From NCBI GenBank assembly GCA_028691155.1, contig JAQUZV010000163.1, forward strand, positions 1 through 5,614: a DNA stretch of 5,614 nt, read 5' to 3'. Source of the DNA: Victivallales bacterium. GTDB taxonomy: Bacteria; Verrucomicrobiota; Lentisphaeria; Victivallales; SZUA-371. Positions within the stretch are counted from its first letter, which is position 1, and each line of letters opens with the position of its first letter. Of this stretch, positions 1 to 5,425 are shown piece after piece. Below the pieces are notes generated by a model. It was not told the origin of the DNA, did not search any database, and saw only the letters and a program-made list of their open reading frames with translations. The position numbers and the translations under genes were made by a program.

Positions 1-102
1 GTCAGATTTGAAAAGACATACATTGCTTATCGCGGATTGCTCCATTTGGCCGCCACTATGATCATCATGAATAAAATCATGAGGATTTATCCAGCATTAT
101 GA
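1..102 (+). pseudogene. C-terminal end of an IS5-family-like transposase (cut by the window edge)
   Basis: Frame 1 is open from the first base to TGA at 100-102 and encodes 33 residues starting VRFEKTYIAYRGLLHLAATM. The pattern R-[FY]-[ED]-K-T-x5-RGLLHLAAT-[ML], in a short hydrophobic C-terminal helix, is what I know from the ends of DDE transposases of the IS5 group, which typically finish with a 'RYDKTA...FLAxxHLAAT' segment. The catalytic D, D and E residues would lie outside the window, so I cannot tell whether the copy is intact, and the 'pseudogene' type here only means partial in this window. C-rich motifs resembling IS ends follow at 310-323 and 401-432, which supports a mobile-element origin. 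The match is from memory and over only 33 residues. The alternative is a chance open frame at the edge. Confidence 0.6.
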
Positions 103-109
103 TTTTATT
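70..109. repeat. 11-bp perfect inverted repeat spanning the transposase stop
   Basis: The arm AATAAAATCAT (70-80) is exactly complementary to ATGATTTTATT (99-109) across an 18-base loop. The right arm covers the TGA at 100-102. The stem is AT-rich with no long T-run after it, so it is a poor intrinsic terminator. It could be a weak mRNA 3' hairpin or a protein-binding dyad. Confidence 0.5.
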
Positions 110-219
110 AGTTGATAAGTTCTAAGTTGCTACTTGTACTATAAGCGTCAATGCCTTAAAACCGGAGAAGAATGCCATTGTCCCAAATCAAATTGTAGTA
201 TGCTCAATACAGACTCCTA

Positions 220-296
220 ATAACGACAATAAAACGCCGGGAGGGAGGGGATAAACCCCAAACCCTGCCCGGCGTGTTTTCCGCTGCCGTCGTTAT
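220..296. terminator. Large nested hairpin, possible bidirectional terminator or structured RNA
   Basis: Three nested complementary layers are visible. An outer 8-bp pair joins ATAACGAC (220-227) to GTCGTTAT (289-296). A GC-rich 7-bp pair joins CGCCGGG (235-241) to CCCGGCG (268-274). Inside it, AGGG (242-245) pairs with CCCT (263-266), and GGGG (247-250) with CCCC (256-259), around the loop ATAAA. AAAA at 231-234 and TTTT at 277-280 flank the GC-rich stem, so either strand would give a stem followed by a short U-tract, as in a bidirectional terminator. The outer pair is not needed for termination and suggests a larger fold or a mobile-repeat unit. Confidence 0.55.
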
Positions 297-309
297 CGGG
301 AATATCGTA

Positions 310-323
310 CGTTATGACACCCC
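310..323 (-). repeat. C-rich IS-end-like motif, divergent copy
   Basis: On the minus strand this reads GGGGGTGTCATAAC. It shares GGGGGT...ATAAC with the two tandem motifs at 401-414 and 419-432. A 5-G start followed by TGT is a plausible terminal inverted repeat of an IS5-like element, which would make 323 the right outer end of the element whose transposase tail is at 1-102. The left end lies outside the window, so this is not testable here. Confidence 0.35.
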
Positions 324-400
324 CATAAAAAGCTTGTTCACCAACCGGATATAAAAGATTTTTAAAGCAATTTTGATAGATAAGAGCAGGGGAGTTAAAA

Positions 401-432
401 GGTTATATACCCCCCTAAGGTTATATACCCCC
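401..432. repeat. Tandem 14-bp direct repeat separated by CTAA
   Basis: GGTTATATACCCCC occurs at 401-414 and again, identically, at 419-432, separated by CTAA (415-418). The period is therefore 18 bp. The pair is flanked by a short inverted repeat, GCAGGGG (386-392) and CCCCTGC (429-435), which could close a stem over both copies. CTAA fits the YTAR-type target-site duplication of the IS5 subgroup, so the copies may be stacked insertion-sequence ends. A two-site operator is the other reading. Confidence 0.7.
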
Positions 433-512
433 TGCCCTTACGGCTCAAGATCAGCTTTGCGGTACACGGAGATGAAACGGGGAAAATGCTGCCAAGAATA
501 CTACTCAAACAG

Positions 513-570
513 GTTTGAAAAGGAAAGAACGCGAGAAGGAAAGGACCTTTCACCGGTTTTTCCTTCTCGC
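513..570 (-). terminator. Intrinsic terminator of the pyrF-glycosyltransferase operon
   Basis: Read on the minus strand, a perfect 12-bp stem (GCGAGAAGGAAA at 531-542 pairing with TTTCCTTCTCGC at 559-570 on the plus strand) lies about 25 bases after the glycosyltransferase stop. On the 3' side of that strand follows a U-rich tail, GTTCTTTCCTTTT. The tail is interrupted by C residues and the stem is purine/pyrimidine-biased, so termination may be incomplete. Nothing T-rich follows on the plus strand, so the direction is clear. Confidence 0.6.
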
Positions 571-595
571 CACAGACTGAGGTCTGACCTACAAA

Positions 596-1225
596 TTACA
601 ACTCGGCGGCAACAATGCCGGGAACGTACAGCATCACTTGCCCTTCCTGCCGCAGTCGAGCCCCCAGTGCTGCATCTTCCTCCCCGGCGGGAACCGCCGG
701 ATAGCCCCCGACGGCCTGCAATGCCGCCACCTTATAAATGGCGTTGCCGCTCCATAGGCAAGGCGCGTCATCCAAAGCCCGTTCGCCGTAATTGCGCGGC
801 GGGACGGCATGTGCCCCGCCCCGGTTCAGATAATCGGTTTTGCCGCCGACGCCGACCACCTTTTCCGCTCTTCTCGCCAGACAATGACAGCGCGGCACTA
901 TGGCATCGACCATCAATTCCAACCAGTCCGGTGACGGCACGACGGCAGGATCGAGCCATGCCAGCAATGGCGTCCGGCACAATGTCAACGCGTGATTGCG
1001 GGTCTCCGCCGGCAAATTACAGGATTCAAGACGCACCACGTCAACGGGACACCGCAAATTCCGGAGCACGAAATCATCCACCGTGACGGCGGGAAGACAA
1101 TCGTGGTCGATTACCAGCACTCGCGCCGGCGTCGCGGTTTGAGCCAATACCCCGTCAAAACAGCGTGGCAACAATTCCGGATGGCGGCAGACAATACCAA
1201 CAGTCACATCGGCGGAAGTATACAT
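596..1225 (-). CDS. Small family-2-like (GT-A) glycosyltransferase
   Basis: A 209-residue protein probably transferring a sugar from a nucleotide-sugar donor in the cytoplasm; donor and acceptor cannot be told. Residues 7-42 (VTVGIVCRHPELL...VLVIDH) form the first Rossmann-like strand and helix of the GT-A fold. Residues 72-102 (LPAETRNHAL, then LLAWLDPAVVPSPDWLELM) match the segment leading to the DxD site, but the motif reads D92-P-A, lacking the second Asp. The acceptor-side region follows at 159-195, with GEEDAALGARLRQEG holding the usual ED pair (E183, D184). The protein ends just after the predicted final strand, with no membrane segment or extra domain, so it is short for the family. 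The ATG at 1225 is chosen over upstream in-frame starts because it lies one base after the pyrF stop (TGAAATG), with GGGAGG 12 bases upstream. Translation is probably coupled to pyrF. No specific family member is recognised. Confidence 0.75.
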   Translation of the reverse strand: MYTSADVTVGIVCRHPELLPRCFDGVLAQTATPARVLVIDHDCLPAVTVDDFVLRNLRCPVDVVRLESCNLPAETRNHALTLCRTPLLAWLDPAVVPSPDWLELMVDAIVPRCHCLARRAEKVVGVGGKTDYLNRGGAHAVPPRNYGERALDDAPCLWSGNAIYKVAALQAVGGYPAVPAGEEDAALGARLRQEGQVMLYVPGIVAAEL

Positions 1226-1226
1226 T

Positions 1227-2054
1227 TCAACGCGTCGCCTCCCGGCGGTGACGATTGATCTCATCCCGCAGCGCCGTGGCGGCGCGCCGGGCGGCCGCGG
1301 CAAAGTCCGGCCCCTTGCCGGCATAGATAATGCCGCGCGAAGAGTTGATCACCAGACCTTTGCCGTCGGCGGTCTGCCCGTTTTCGAGGACCTTGGCCAC
1401 ATCGCCGCCCTGGGCGCCGATACCGGGAACCAGAAACGGAATTTCCGGGCATTGTTGCCGAATCCGCCCCAGCTCTTCAGGGAAAGTCGCTCCGACCACC
1501 AGCATGACGTTGTGATTGTAATTCCAGCGGGTGGCGGCATATTCCGCCACATACTGATAAATCTGCCGGTCTCCGGCCACCAGTTCCTGGAGTTCGGCGG
1601 AGCTGGGATTGGAGGTCCGGCAGAGAATGACGACACCGCGTTCGGAGTAATCGAGAAACGATTTGAGATTGTCGGTGCCCATATAGGGATTGACCGTTAC
1701 GGCGTCGGCACCGTAACGAACAAAGGCTTCCCGGGCATACATGGCGGCCGTGCTGCCGATGTCACCGCGCTTGGCATCGAGGATAACCGGAATGTCGGGA
1801 CAGGTCTGACTCAAGTAATCGATAGTCATGGCCAGTTCGTCTTCGGCGCCGAAAGCGGCGTAATAGGCAATCTGCGGCTTGTAACAGCAGACCAGATCGC
1901 GGGTGGCGTCGATCAACGCCCGGTTGAAGGCAAAAATCGGCTTCGGTTCGTGCCGGACGCATTCCGGCAGTTTGTCCAGATCGGGATCGAGTCCGACACA
2001 GACCAGGGAATTATTGCGGTCCCAGGCCCGATGCAGTTTGGTCATAAACGACAT
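1227..2054 (-). CDS. pyrF: Orotidine-5'-phosphate decarboxylase, class 2 (PyrF type)
   Basis: This protein catalyses the last step of de novo pyrimidine synthesis, decarboxylating OMP to UMP in the cytoplasm. Its 275 residues fit the longer class-2 subfamily rather than the ~230-240-residue class 1. Visible markers are VCVGLDPDLDKLP (18-30, first TIM-barrel strand, substrate-binding Asp), KPQIAYYAAFG (59-69), the signature ILDAKRGDIGSTA (91-103) with catalytic Lys95 in the D-x-K-x-x-D pattern (D93, K95, D98), VNPYMGTDNLKSF (121-133), and the phosphate-binding VPGIGAQGGD (209-218) followed by NSSRGIIYAGKG (237-248). The ATG at 2054 is preferred because GAGG lies 8 bases upstream and the homologous core starts soon after. 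An in-frame ATG at 2045 is possible but poorly spaced, and the 20 residues of open frame further upstream look non-coding. It is the first gene of a two-gene operon with the glycosyltransferase. No other pyr gene is visible. Confidence 0.96.
   Translation of the reverse strand: MSFMTKLHRAWDRNNSLVCVGLDPDLDKLPECVRHEPKPIFAFNRALIDATRDLVCCYKPQIAYYAAFGAEDELAMTIDYLSQTCPDIPVILDAKRGDIGSTAAMYAREAFVRYGADAVTVNPYMGTDNLKSFLDYSERGVVILCRTSNPSSAELQELVAGDRQIYQYVAEYAATRWNYNHNVMLVVGATFPEELGRIRQQCPEIPFLVPGIGAQGGDVAKVLENGQTADGKGLVINSSRGIIYAGKGPDFAAAARRAATALRDEINRHRREATR
1238..1243 (-). promoter_or_regulatory. Ribosome-binding site of the glycosyltransferase, inside pyrF
   Basis: GGGAGG on the minus strand lies within the last codons of pyrF, 12 bases before the glycosyltransferase ATG at 1225. 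The spacing is a little long. Together with the TGAAATG junction it supports the chosen start and translational coupling. Confidence 0.5.
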
Positions 2055-2062
2055 GAAAGCAA

Positions 2063-2066
2063 CCTC
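2063..2066 (-). promoter_or_regulatory. Ribosome-binding site of pyrF
   Basis: On the minus strand GAGG (in ACGAGGTT) lies 8 bases before the ATG at 2054. It decides the start against the ATG at 2045 and against the upstream open-frame extension. Confidence 0.7.
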
Positions 2067-2171
2067 GTATTTGCAATAGTTAAAAGTTGGTATTCTCCAT
2101 ACTACCGGTAACATAACGCCTTTTTACGGTTCTTAAAGGTGAGAAGCGGAATTATTCCCGCAGATACGGTT

Positions 2172-2202
2172 GACGGTTTATATTTTATGTGGAAAAACCG
2201 TC
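2172..2202. promoter_or_regulatory. 8-bp inverted repeat in the divergent pyrF/ClC intergenic region
   Basis: GACGGTTT (2172-2179) is perfectly complementary to AAACCGTC (2195-2202) across 15 AT-rich bases. It sits roughly midway between the divergent genes and could be an operator serving both, or an mRNA hairpin in the pyrF leader. On the minus strand the spacer contains ATATAAA, a possible -10-like element for pyrF, but I find no matching -35 at standard spacing. Confidence 0.35.
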
Positions 2203-2211
2203 GCCGCGGCA

Positions 2212-2239
2212 TTGAGAAAAAGTGGTATGGTGATATGGT
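2212..2239 (+). promoter_or_regulatory. Candidate sigma70-type promoter of the ClC gene
   Basis: TTGAGA (2212-2217) is followed after 16 bases by TATGGT (2234-2239), five and four matches to the respective consensus boxes. It would start transcription near 2246 and leave a leader of about 65 bases. It is the best plus-strand pair I find in the intergenic region but is not strong. Confidence 0.35.
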
Positions 2240-2292
2240 ACTGCGGGAGACTTTTTGGGGCTGAAATTTTTTTGTTTCACTTAATTGCAACG

Positions 2293-2316
2293 ATGGTTAT
2301 CGATATTCGAAAATGA
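2293..2316 (+). other. Possible 7-codon leader ORF overlapping the ClC start (ATGA)
   Basis: ATG at 2293 opens MVIDIRK and stops with TGA at 2314-2316, overlapping the ClC ATG (2313-2315) as ATGA. Because the ClC gene lacks an obvious Shine-Dalgarno, re-initiation from such a mini-ORF is conceivable. The leader ATG has no Shine-Dalgarno either, and a seven-codon frame readily arises by chance. Confidence 0.15.
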
Positions 2317-4109
2317 ATAAGTTGTTTTTACATTATTATCGTTATTATTTTCTGCGTTGGCTGGCCTGGTGTTATTCCAGGATCGGGGAACGGTGTTTTT
2401 TTATTATCGTCGGCATTCTGGTCGGGATAATTTCCGGGCTGGCCGCCGTAGCCATGAAACGACTGGTACACACACTGCGACCGCTGGCGGGAACCATGAC
2501 CTCGCATTCCCTGGGGTGGCTGGTTGTGTTGCTCCCGCTGTTCGGGGTAACCATTTCCTACCTGATCCAACGCCTGATTGTCGGCAAAGGCAAATACGAC
2601 AAAAGCCTGAGCAACCTGATTCTGACCCTTGGCCTCAACAAACCCGCCCTGCCCTTTTATAAAGTATTTTCCCATATTCTCACCAGCGGTTTTGCCGTGG
2701 GGCTGGGTGGATCGGCCGGATTGGAGGCTCCAATTGTCCTGACCGGGGCCGCCATCGGCTCCAATTCCGCCAAGATCTTTCGCATCAACAAACAACAGCA
2801 GCAACTGCTGGTCGGCTGTGGAGCGGCGGCCGGGATTTCGGCCATCTTCAACAGTCCGGTGGCGGGAGTGCTGTTTGTCGCTGAAATTCTGTTGCCGGAG
2901 TTCAGTGTCTCGTCGCTGATCCCGGTCCTGCTGGCTTCGGCCACTTCCGCGGTGGTGGCCCGGATGCTGCACACGGAACAATTGTTCCTGCTGGTCAGCG
3001 CCAGTTGGGATATGACGGCGATACCGTTTTATTTCGGACTGGGGCTGATCTGTTCTCTGGTCGGGGTCTGGATGATTCGGGCCTCCTATTGGATGAGCCG
3101 GAAAATTCGCGAAATTCTCAAATACGACTGGCAACGGTTGCTGATCGGCGGGACCGTGTTGTCGCTGATGATCTATCTGTTGCCGCCGCTGTTCGGAGAA
3201 GGCTACGGCGCCATTACCAAACTGTTCGACGGGGATTTGCCCGGTGTATTCAACCACCCTTCGCTGTTCCCGATCGGCAACGGTCACAGCGGAACCGTTA
3301 TTGCGCTGCTGTTTGCCGCGGCGATGCTGAAAGTATTCGCCACCACTTTGACCGTCGGCAGCGGCGGTGACGGCGGGATTTTTGCCCCGTCAATGTTCGC
3401 CGGCGCTTTTATCGGCTACCTCTTCGCCTATCTGGTCAATCTCAGCGGTCTGGTGGTACTGAATCCGCCCAACTTCATCGCCGCCGGAATGTGCGGCGTC
3501 TTCACCGCCGTCATGCGGGCTCCGATGACGGGGATCTTTCTGATTGCCGAAGTCACCGGTGGTTATATCCTGTTCATCCCGCTGATGATCGTTTCCGCCC
3601 TCTCGTTTTTTGTGGCCCGCCGTTTCGAACCCTATTCGGTTTACACCAAGGTTCTGGCCGAACAGAACCTGCTGTTGTCGGAAAATCAGGACAAAGCGAT
3701 TCTGCAGCGCATCCGGGTTCAGGCCATTATCGAGTACGATTATCCCTGCCTCAGCAAGGATGATCCGTTCCGTCGTCTGGTGCAGATCATTACCGAAACC
3801 CCCAAAACCATTTTCCCGGTTCTGGACGATCACGGCGTTCTGATCGGCGTGGTGGATATCGACAAGGTTCGGGCCATCCTGCTCAACAACGATATGTATG
3901 ATCTGCTGCTGGCATTCGATATTATGGACGAACCCACCGGCGTGCTTTCCCCTTCCGACACCCTGGCGGTGGCCATGGCCAACTTTGAATTATTCCATGT
4001 GGAAGCGTTGCCGGTGGTCAAACCCGACGGCCGTTTTCTCGGTTTCATTTCCAAGGCCGGAGTCTTTGCCAAATACCGCGGCTCCATTCAGCAGAAAACT
4101 ACGTTCTGA
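2313..4109 (+). CDS. ClC-family chloride channel/transporter with C-terminal CBS pair
   Basis: An integral inner-membrane anion carrier of the ClC family, 598 residues: many hydrophobic segments over ~1-435, then two cytoplasmic CBS repeats (~478-525 and ~537-589) that usually sense nucleotides. Family landmarks are GLGGSAGLEAPIVLTG (130-145), where E138 aligns with the gating glutamate of the GREGP motif; FNSPVAGVLFVAE (179-191); GGDGGIFAPSMFAG (351-364, the GxFxP motif); and Y444 in SVYTKVL, aligning with the chloride-coordinating tyrosine. Differences from E. coli ClcA: the GSGIP loop is replaced by GKGKYD (91-96), so the central serine is lost, and the position of the internal proton glutamate (Glu203) appears to be I192. 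Whether it is a Cl-/H+ exchanger, a channel, or selective for another anion cannot be told. The gene is divergent from pyrF and convergent with the kinase, so it stands alone. No clear Shine-Dalgarno precedes the ATG; the start is chosen because the N-terminal amphipathic region begins there. Confidence 0.93.
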   Translation: MNKLFLHYYRYYFLRWLAWCYSRIGERCFFIIVGILVGIISGLAAVAMKRLVHTLRPLAGTMTSHSLGWLVVLLPLFGVTISYLIQRLIVGKGKYDKSLSNLILTLGLNKPALPFYKVFSHILTSGFAVGLGGSAGLEAPIVLTGAAIGSNSAKIFRINKQQQQLLVGCGAAAGISAIFNSPVAGVLFVAEILLPEFSVSSLIPVLLASATSAVVARMLHTEQLFLLVSASWDMTAIPFYFGLGLICSLVGVWMIRASYWMSRKIREILKYDWQRLLIGGTVLSLMIYLLPPLFGEGYGAITKLFDGDLPGVFNHPSLFPIGNGHSGTVIALLFAAAMLKVFATTLTVGSGGDGGIFAPSMFAGAFIGYLFAYLVNLSGLVVLNPPNFIAAGMCGVFTAVMRAPMTGIFLIAEVTGGYILFIPLMIVSALSFFVARRFEPYSVYTKVLAEQNLLLSENQDKAILQRIRVQAIIEYDYPCLSKDDPFRRLVQIITETPKTIFPVLDDHGVLIGVVDIDKVRAILLNNDMYDLLLAFDIMDEPTGVLSPSDTLAVAMANFELFHVEALPVVKPDGRFLGFISKAGVFAKYRGSIQQKTTF

Positions 4110-4110
4110 A

Positions 4111-4171
4111 AACCGGCCCTGGCCGGTTCCATCCCACCGGCTGCCGACCGCTCGGCGCCGGCAGGTTTTTT
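4111..4171 (+). terminator. Intrinsic terminator of the ClC gene
   Basis: The stem CTGCCG (4141-4146) pairs with CGGCAG (4159-4164), and T6 follows almost at once (4166-4171). An alternative inner hairpin, GCCGA (4143-4147) with TCGGC (4152-4156), competes. Just after the stop codon the dyad AACCGGCC/GGCCGGTT (4111-4118, 4121-4128) adds a second stem without its own T-run. The T6 tract fixes the direction as plus. Confidence 0.7.
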
Positions 4172-4256
4172 CTCGACCCGGGTTGCGAACGACGGGAAAC
4201 CGGTTCTCAAGCCCCGGTCGCCGGATTCGACGCCTTTTCTCCGAATATCATCCGGG

Positions 4257-4299
4257 CAAAAAAATCCCCCGTTCCCTACTGACAACGGCGAACGGGGGA
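4257..4299 (-). terminator. Intrinsic terminator of the sugar kinase gene
   Basis: The arms TCCCCCGTTC (4265-4274) and GAACGGGGGA (4290-4299) are perfectly complementary over 10 bp with a 15-base loop. Read on the minus strand, the stem is followed by T7 (A7 at 4258-4264 on the plus strand). It lies about 20 bases beyond the kinase stop. This is the most convincing terminator in the window and, with the ClC terminator, insulates the convergent genes. Confidence 0.85.
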
Positions 4300-4317
4300 A
4301 AAACTCAATGGTCCAAG

Positions 4318-5418
4318 TTAGCGATCGACGCGGGCTCCGCCGCCGGCCATCAGTTTTTCCACTTCCGGCAGCAACGCCATCGAGGTATCGCCAGGAGTGG
4401 TCATGGCCAAGGCTCCGTGAGCGGCGCCGTAATTGACCGCCAGGCCGGGATCGTCGGTGGTCATCAGGCCGTAAATCAACCCGGAAGCAAAGCTGTCGCC
4501 GCCGCCGACGCGATCCATGATTTCCTGTTCCGGCCGGTAAATGGCGTCATAAAATCTGCCGCCGGCCCAGCAGATGGCGCCCCAGTCGTTGATGGTCGCC
4601 GATTTGACGCTGCGCAACGTGGTTGCCACTACCTGGAAATTGGGATAAGCCGTCACGGCCCGGGTAATCATTTTCTGGAAACTGGCGGTTTCGAGATTGG
4701 TCAGATTGGCGTCGACGCCTTCGACTTCAAACCCCAGACACGCGGTAAAATCTTCTTCGTTGCCGATCATCACGTCGACATATTTCGCGATTTCCCGGTT
4801 GACTTCCTGCGCCTTGTCCTTACCGCCGATCGCCTTCCACAGCGACGGCCGGTAATTGAGGTCATAAGAAATCACCGTGCCGTATTTCTTGGCCGCCTTC
4901 ATGGCTTCGATCACCACGCCGGGCGTCGTTTCGGACAACGCGGCAAAAATCCCGCCGGTATGCAGCCAACGCGAACCGAGCTTGCCGAAGATATAATCCC
5001 AGTCGATATCGCCCGCCTGCAACTGTGAAACCGCCGTATTGCCGCGGTCGGAACATCCCCGTGCCCCGCGGCAGCCGAAGCCGCGCTCCGTAAAATTCAA
5101 TCCGTTACGCACATTGCGCCCGATACCGTCGAACGGCACCCACTTGATCAGCGACGTATCCACCCCACCCTGCAGGATGAAGTCCTCGACCAGACGCCCA
5201 ACCGGATTGTCGGCAAAAGCGGTAACCACGCCGGAACGCAAACCGAAACACCGGCGCAGTCCCCGCGCCACATTGTATTCGCCGCCGCCTTCCCATACCT
5301 TGAATTCCCGCGTGGTATGAATCCGGCCTTCGCCCGGGTCCAGTCGCAACATAATTTCCCCGAGGGAAATAATATCATATTTACACTCTTCCGCCGGACG
5401 TAATTTCACTACGCTCAT
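4318..5418 (-). CDS. kdgK: PfkB-family carbohydrate kinase, probable 2-keto-3-deoxygluconate kinase
   Basis: A ribokinase-fold enzyme that phosphorylates a sugar with ATP. 2-Keto-3-deoxygluconate is the likely substrate, feeding KDPG aldolase in hexuronate or pectin breakdown. The 366 residues show the opening strand IISLGEIMLRL (16-26), PfkB signature 1 in WEGGGEYNVARGL (42-54), SYDLNYRPSLW (184-194), a D-x-N-x-R-x-x-L-W block typical of KDG kinases, IGNEEDF (218-224), and PfkB signature 2 DRVGGGDSFASG (302-313) with catalytic base D308. The anion hole is GGGD rather than the commoner GAGD. Length exceeds the usual ~310-340, mainly from the N-terminal extension and the GRNVRNGLNFTERGFG insert (100-115). 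The ATG at 5418 has GGGAG 7 bases upstream. No KDPG aldolase, uronate isomerase or regulator is visible, so the substrate rests on family resemblance. Fructokinase or another PfkB activity is the alternative. Confidence 0.85.
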   Translation of the reverse strand: MSVVKLRPAEECKYDIISLGEIMLRLDPGEGRIHTTREFKVWEGGGEYNVARGLRRCFGLRSGVVTAFADNPVGRLVEDFILQGGVDTSLIKWVPFDGIGRNVRNGLNFTERGFGCRGARGCSDRGNTAVSQLQAGDIDWDYIFGKLGSRWLHTGGIFAALSETTPGVVIEAMKAAKKYGTVISYDLNYRPSLWKAIGGKDKAQEVNREIAKYVDVMIGNEEDFTACLGFEVEGVDANLTNLETASFQKMITRAVTAYPNFQVVATTLRSVKSATINDWGAICWAGGRFYDAIYRPEQEIMDRVGGGDSFASGLIYGLMTTDDPGLAVNYGAAHGALAMTTPGDTSMALLPEVEKLMAGGGARVDR

Positions 5419-5425
5419 AATGGGT

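Larger units (their letters stand above)
103..595. other. Non-coding structured stretch between the transposase tail and the pyrF operon
   Basis: No credible gene lies in these 493 bases. The long plus-strand open frame that begins at 373 runs through the glycosyltransferase gene on the opposite strand and has shadow-like composition (Arg- and Pro-rich, no domain). The first part is visibly more AT-rich than the flanking coding sequence, as expected of insertion-derived or non-coding DNA. It holds an inverted repeat (70-109), a composite hairpin (220-296), three related C-rich motifs (310-323, 401-414, 419-432) and a terminator for the minus-strand operon (513-570). I see nothing recognisable in 110-219 or 436-512. 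Confidence 0.7.

Noticed and set aside
310..432. CRISPR-like array
   Set aside because: There are only two exact 14-bp units with a 4-base spacer and one diverged relative. Unit and spacer sizes are wrong for CRISPR and no cas gene is visible.
373..1086. 237-codon plus-strand open frame
   Set aside because: It begins in the repeat region and runs antisense through the glycosyltransferase gene. It is rich in Arg and Pro, has no recognisable domain and no ribosome-binding site.
1226..1324. Upstream in-frame start for the glycosyltransferase
   Set aside because: The extra 33 residues overlap the pyrF 3' end in another frame and are Arg/Pro-rich. The ATG one base after the pyrF stop is far more plausible.
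1248..2111. 287-codon plus-strand open frame antisense to pyrF
   Set aside because: It mirrors pyrF in a complementary frame. PyrF on the minus strand has unmistakable catalytic motifs, so this is a shadow.
2328..3287. 319-codon minus-strand open frame antisense to the ClC gene
   Set aside because: Its Gln-, Asp- and Arg-rich composition is typical of the complement of a membrane-protein gene. The plus-strand ClC motifs are clear.
4221..4255. CCGGAT...ATCCGG dyad between the convergent genes
   Set aside because: Six-base arms with a partial inner match in GC-rich sequence are likely chance. The two flanking intrinsic terminators already explain the region.
3898..5028. 376-codon plus-strand open frame spanning the end of ClC, the intergenic region and the kinase
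   Set aside because: It crosses two terminators and two real genes on different strands and shows no domain. It is an out-of-frame shadow.
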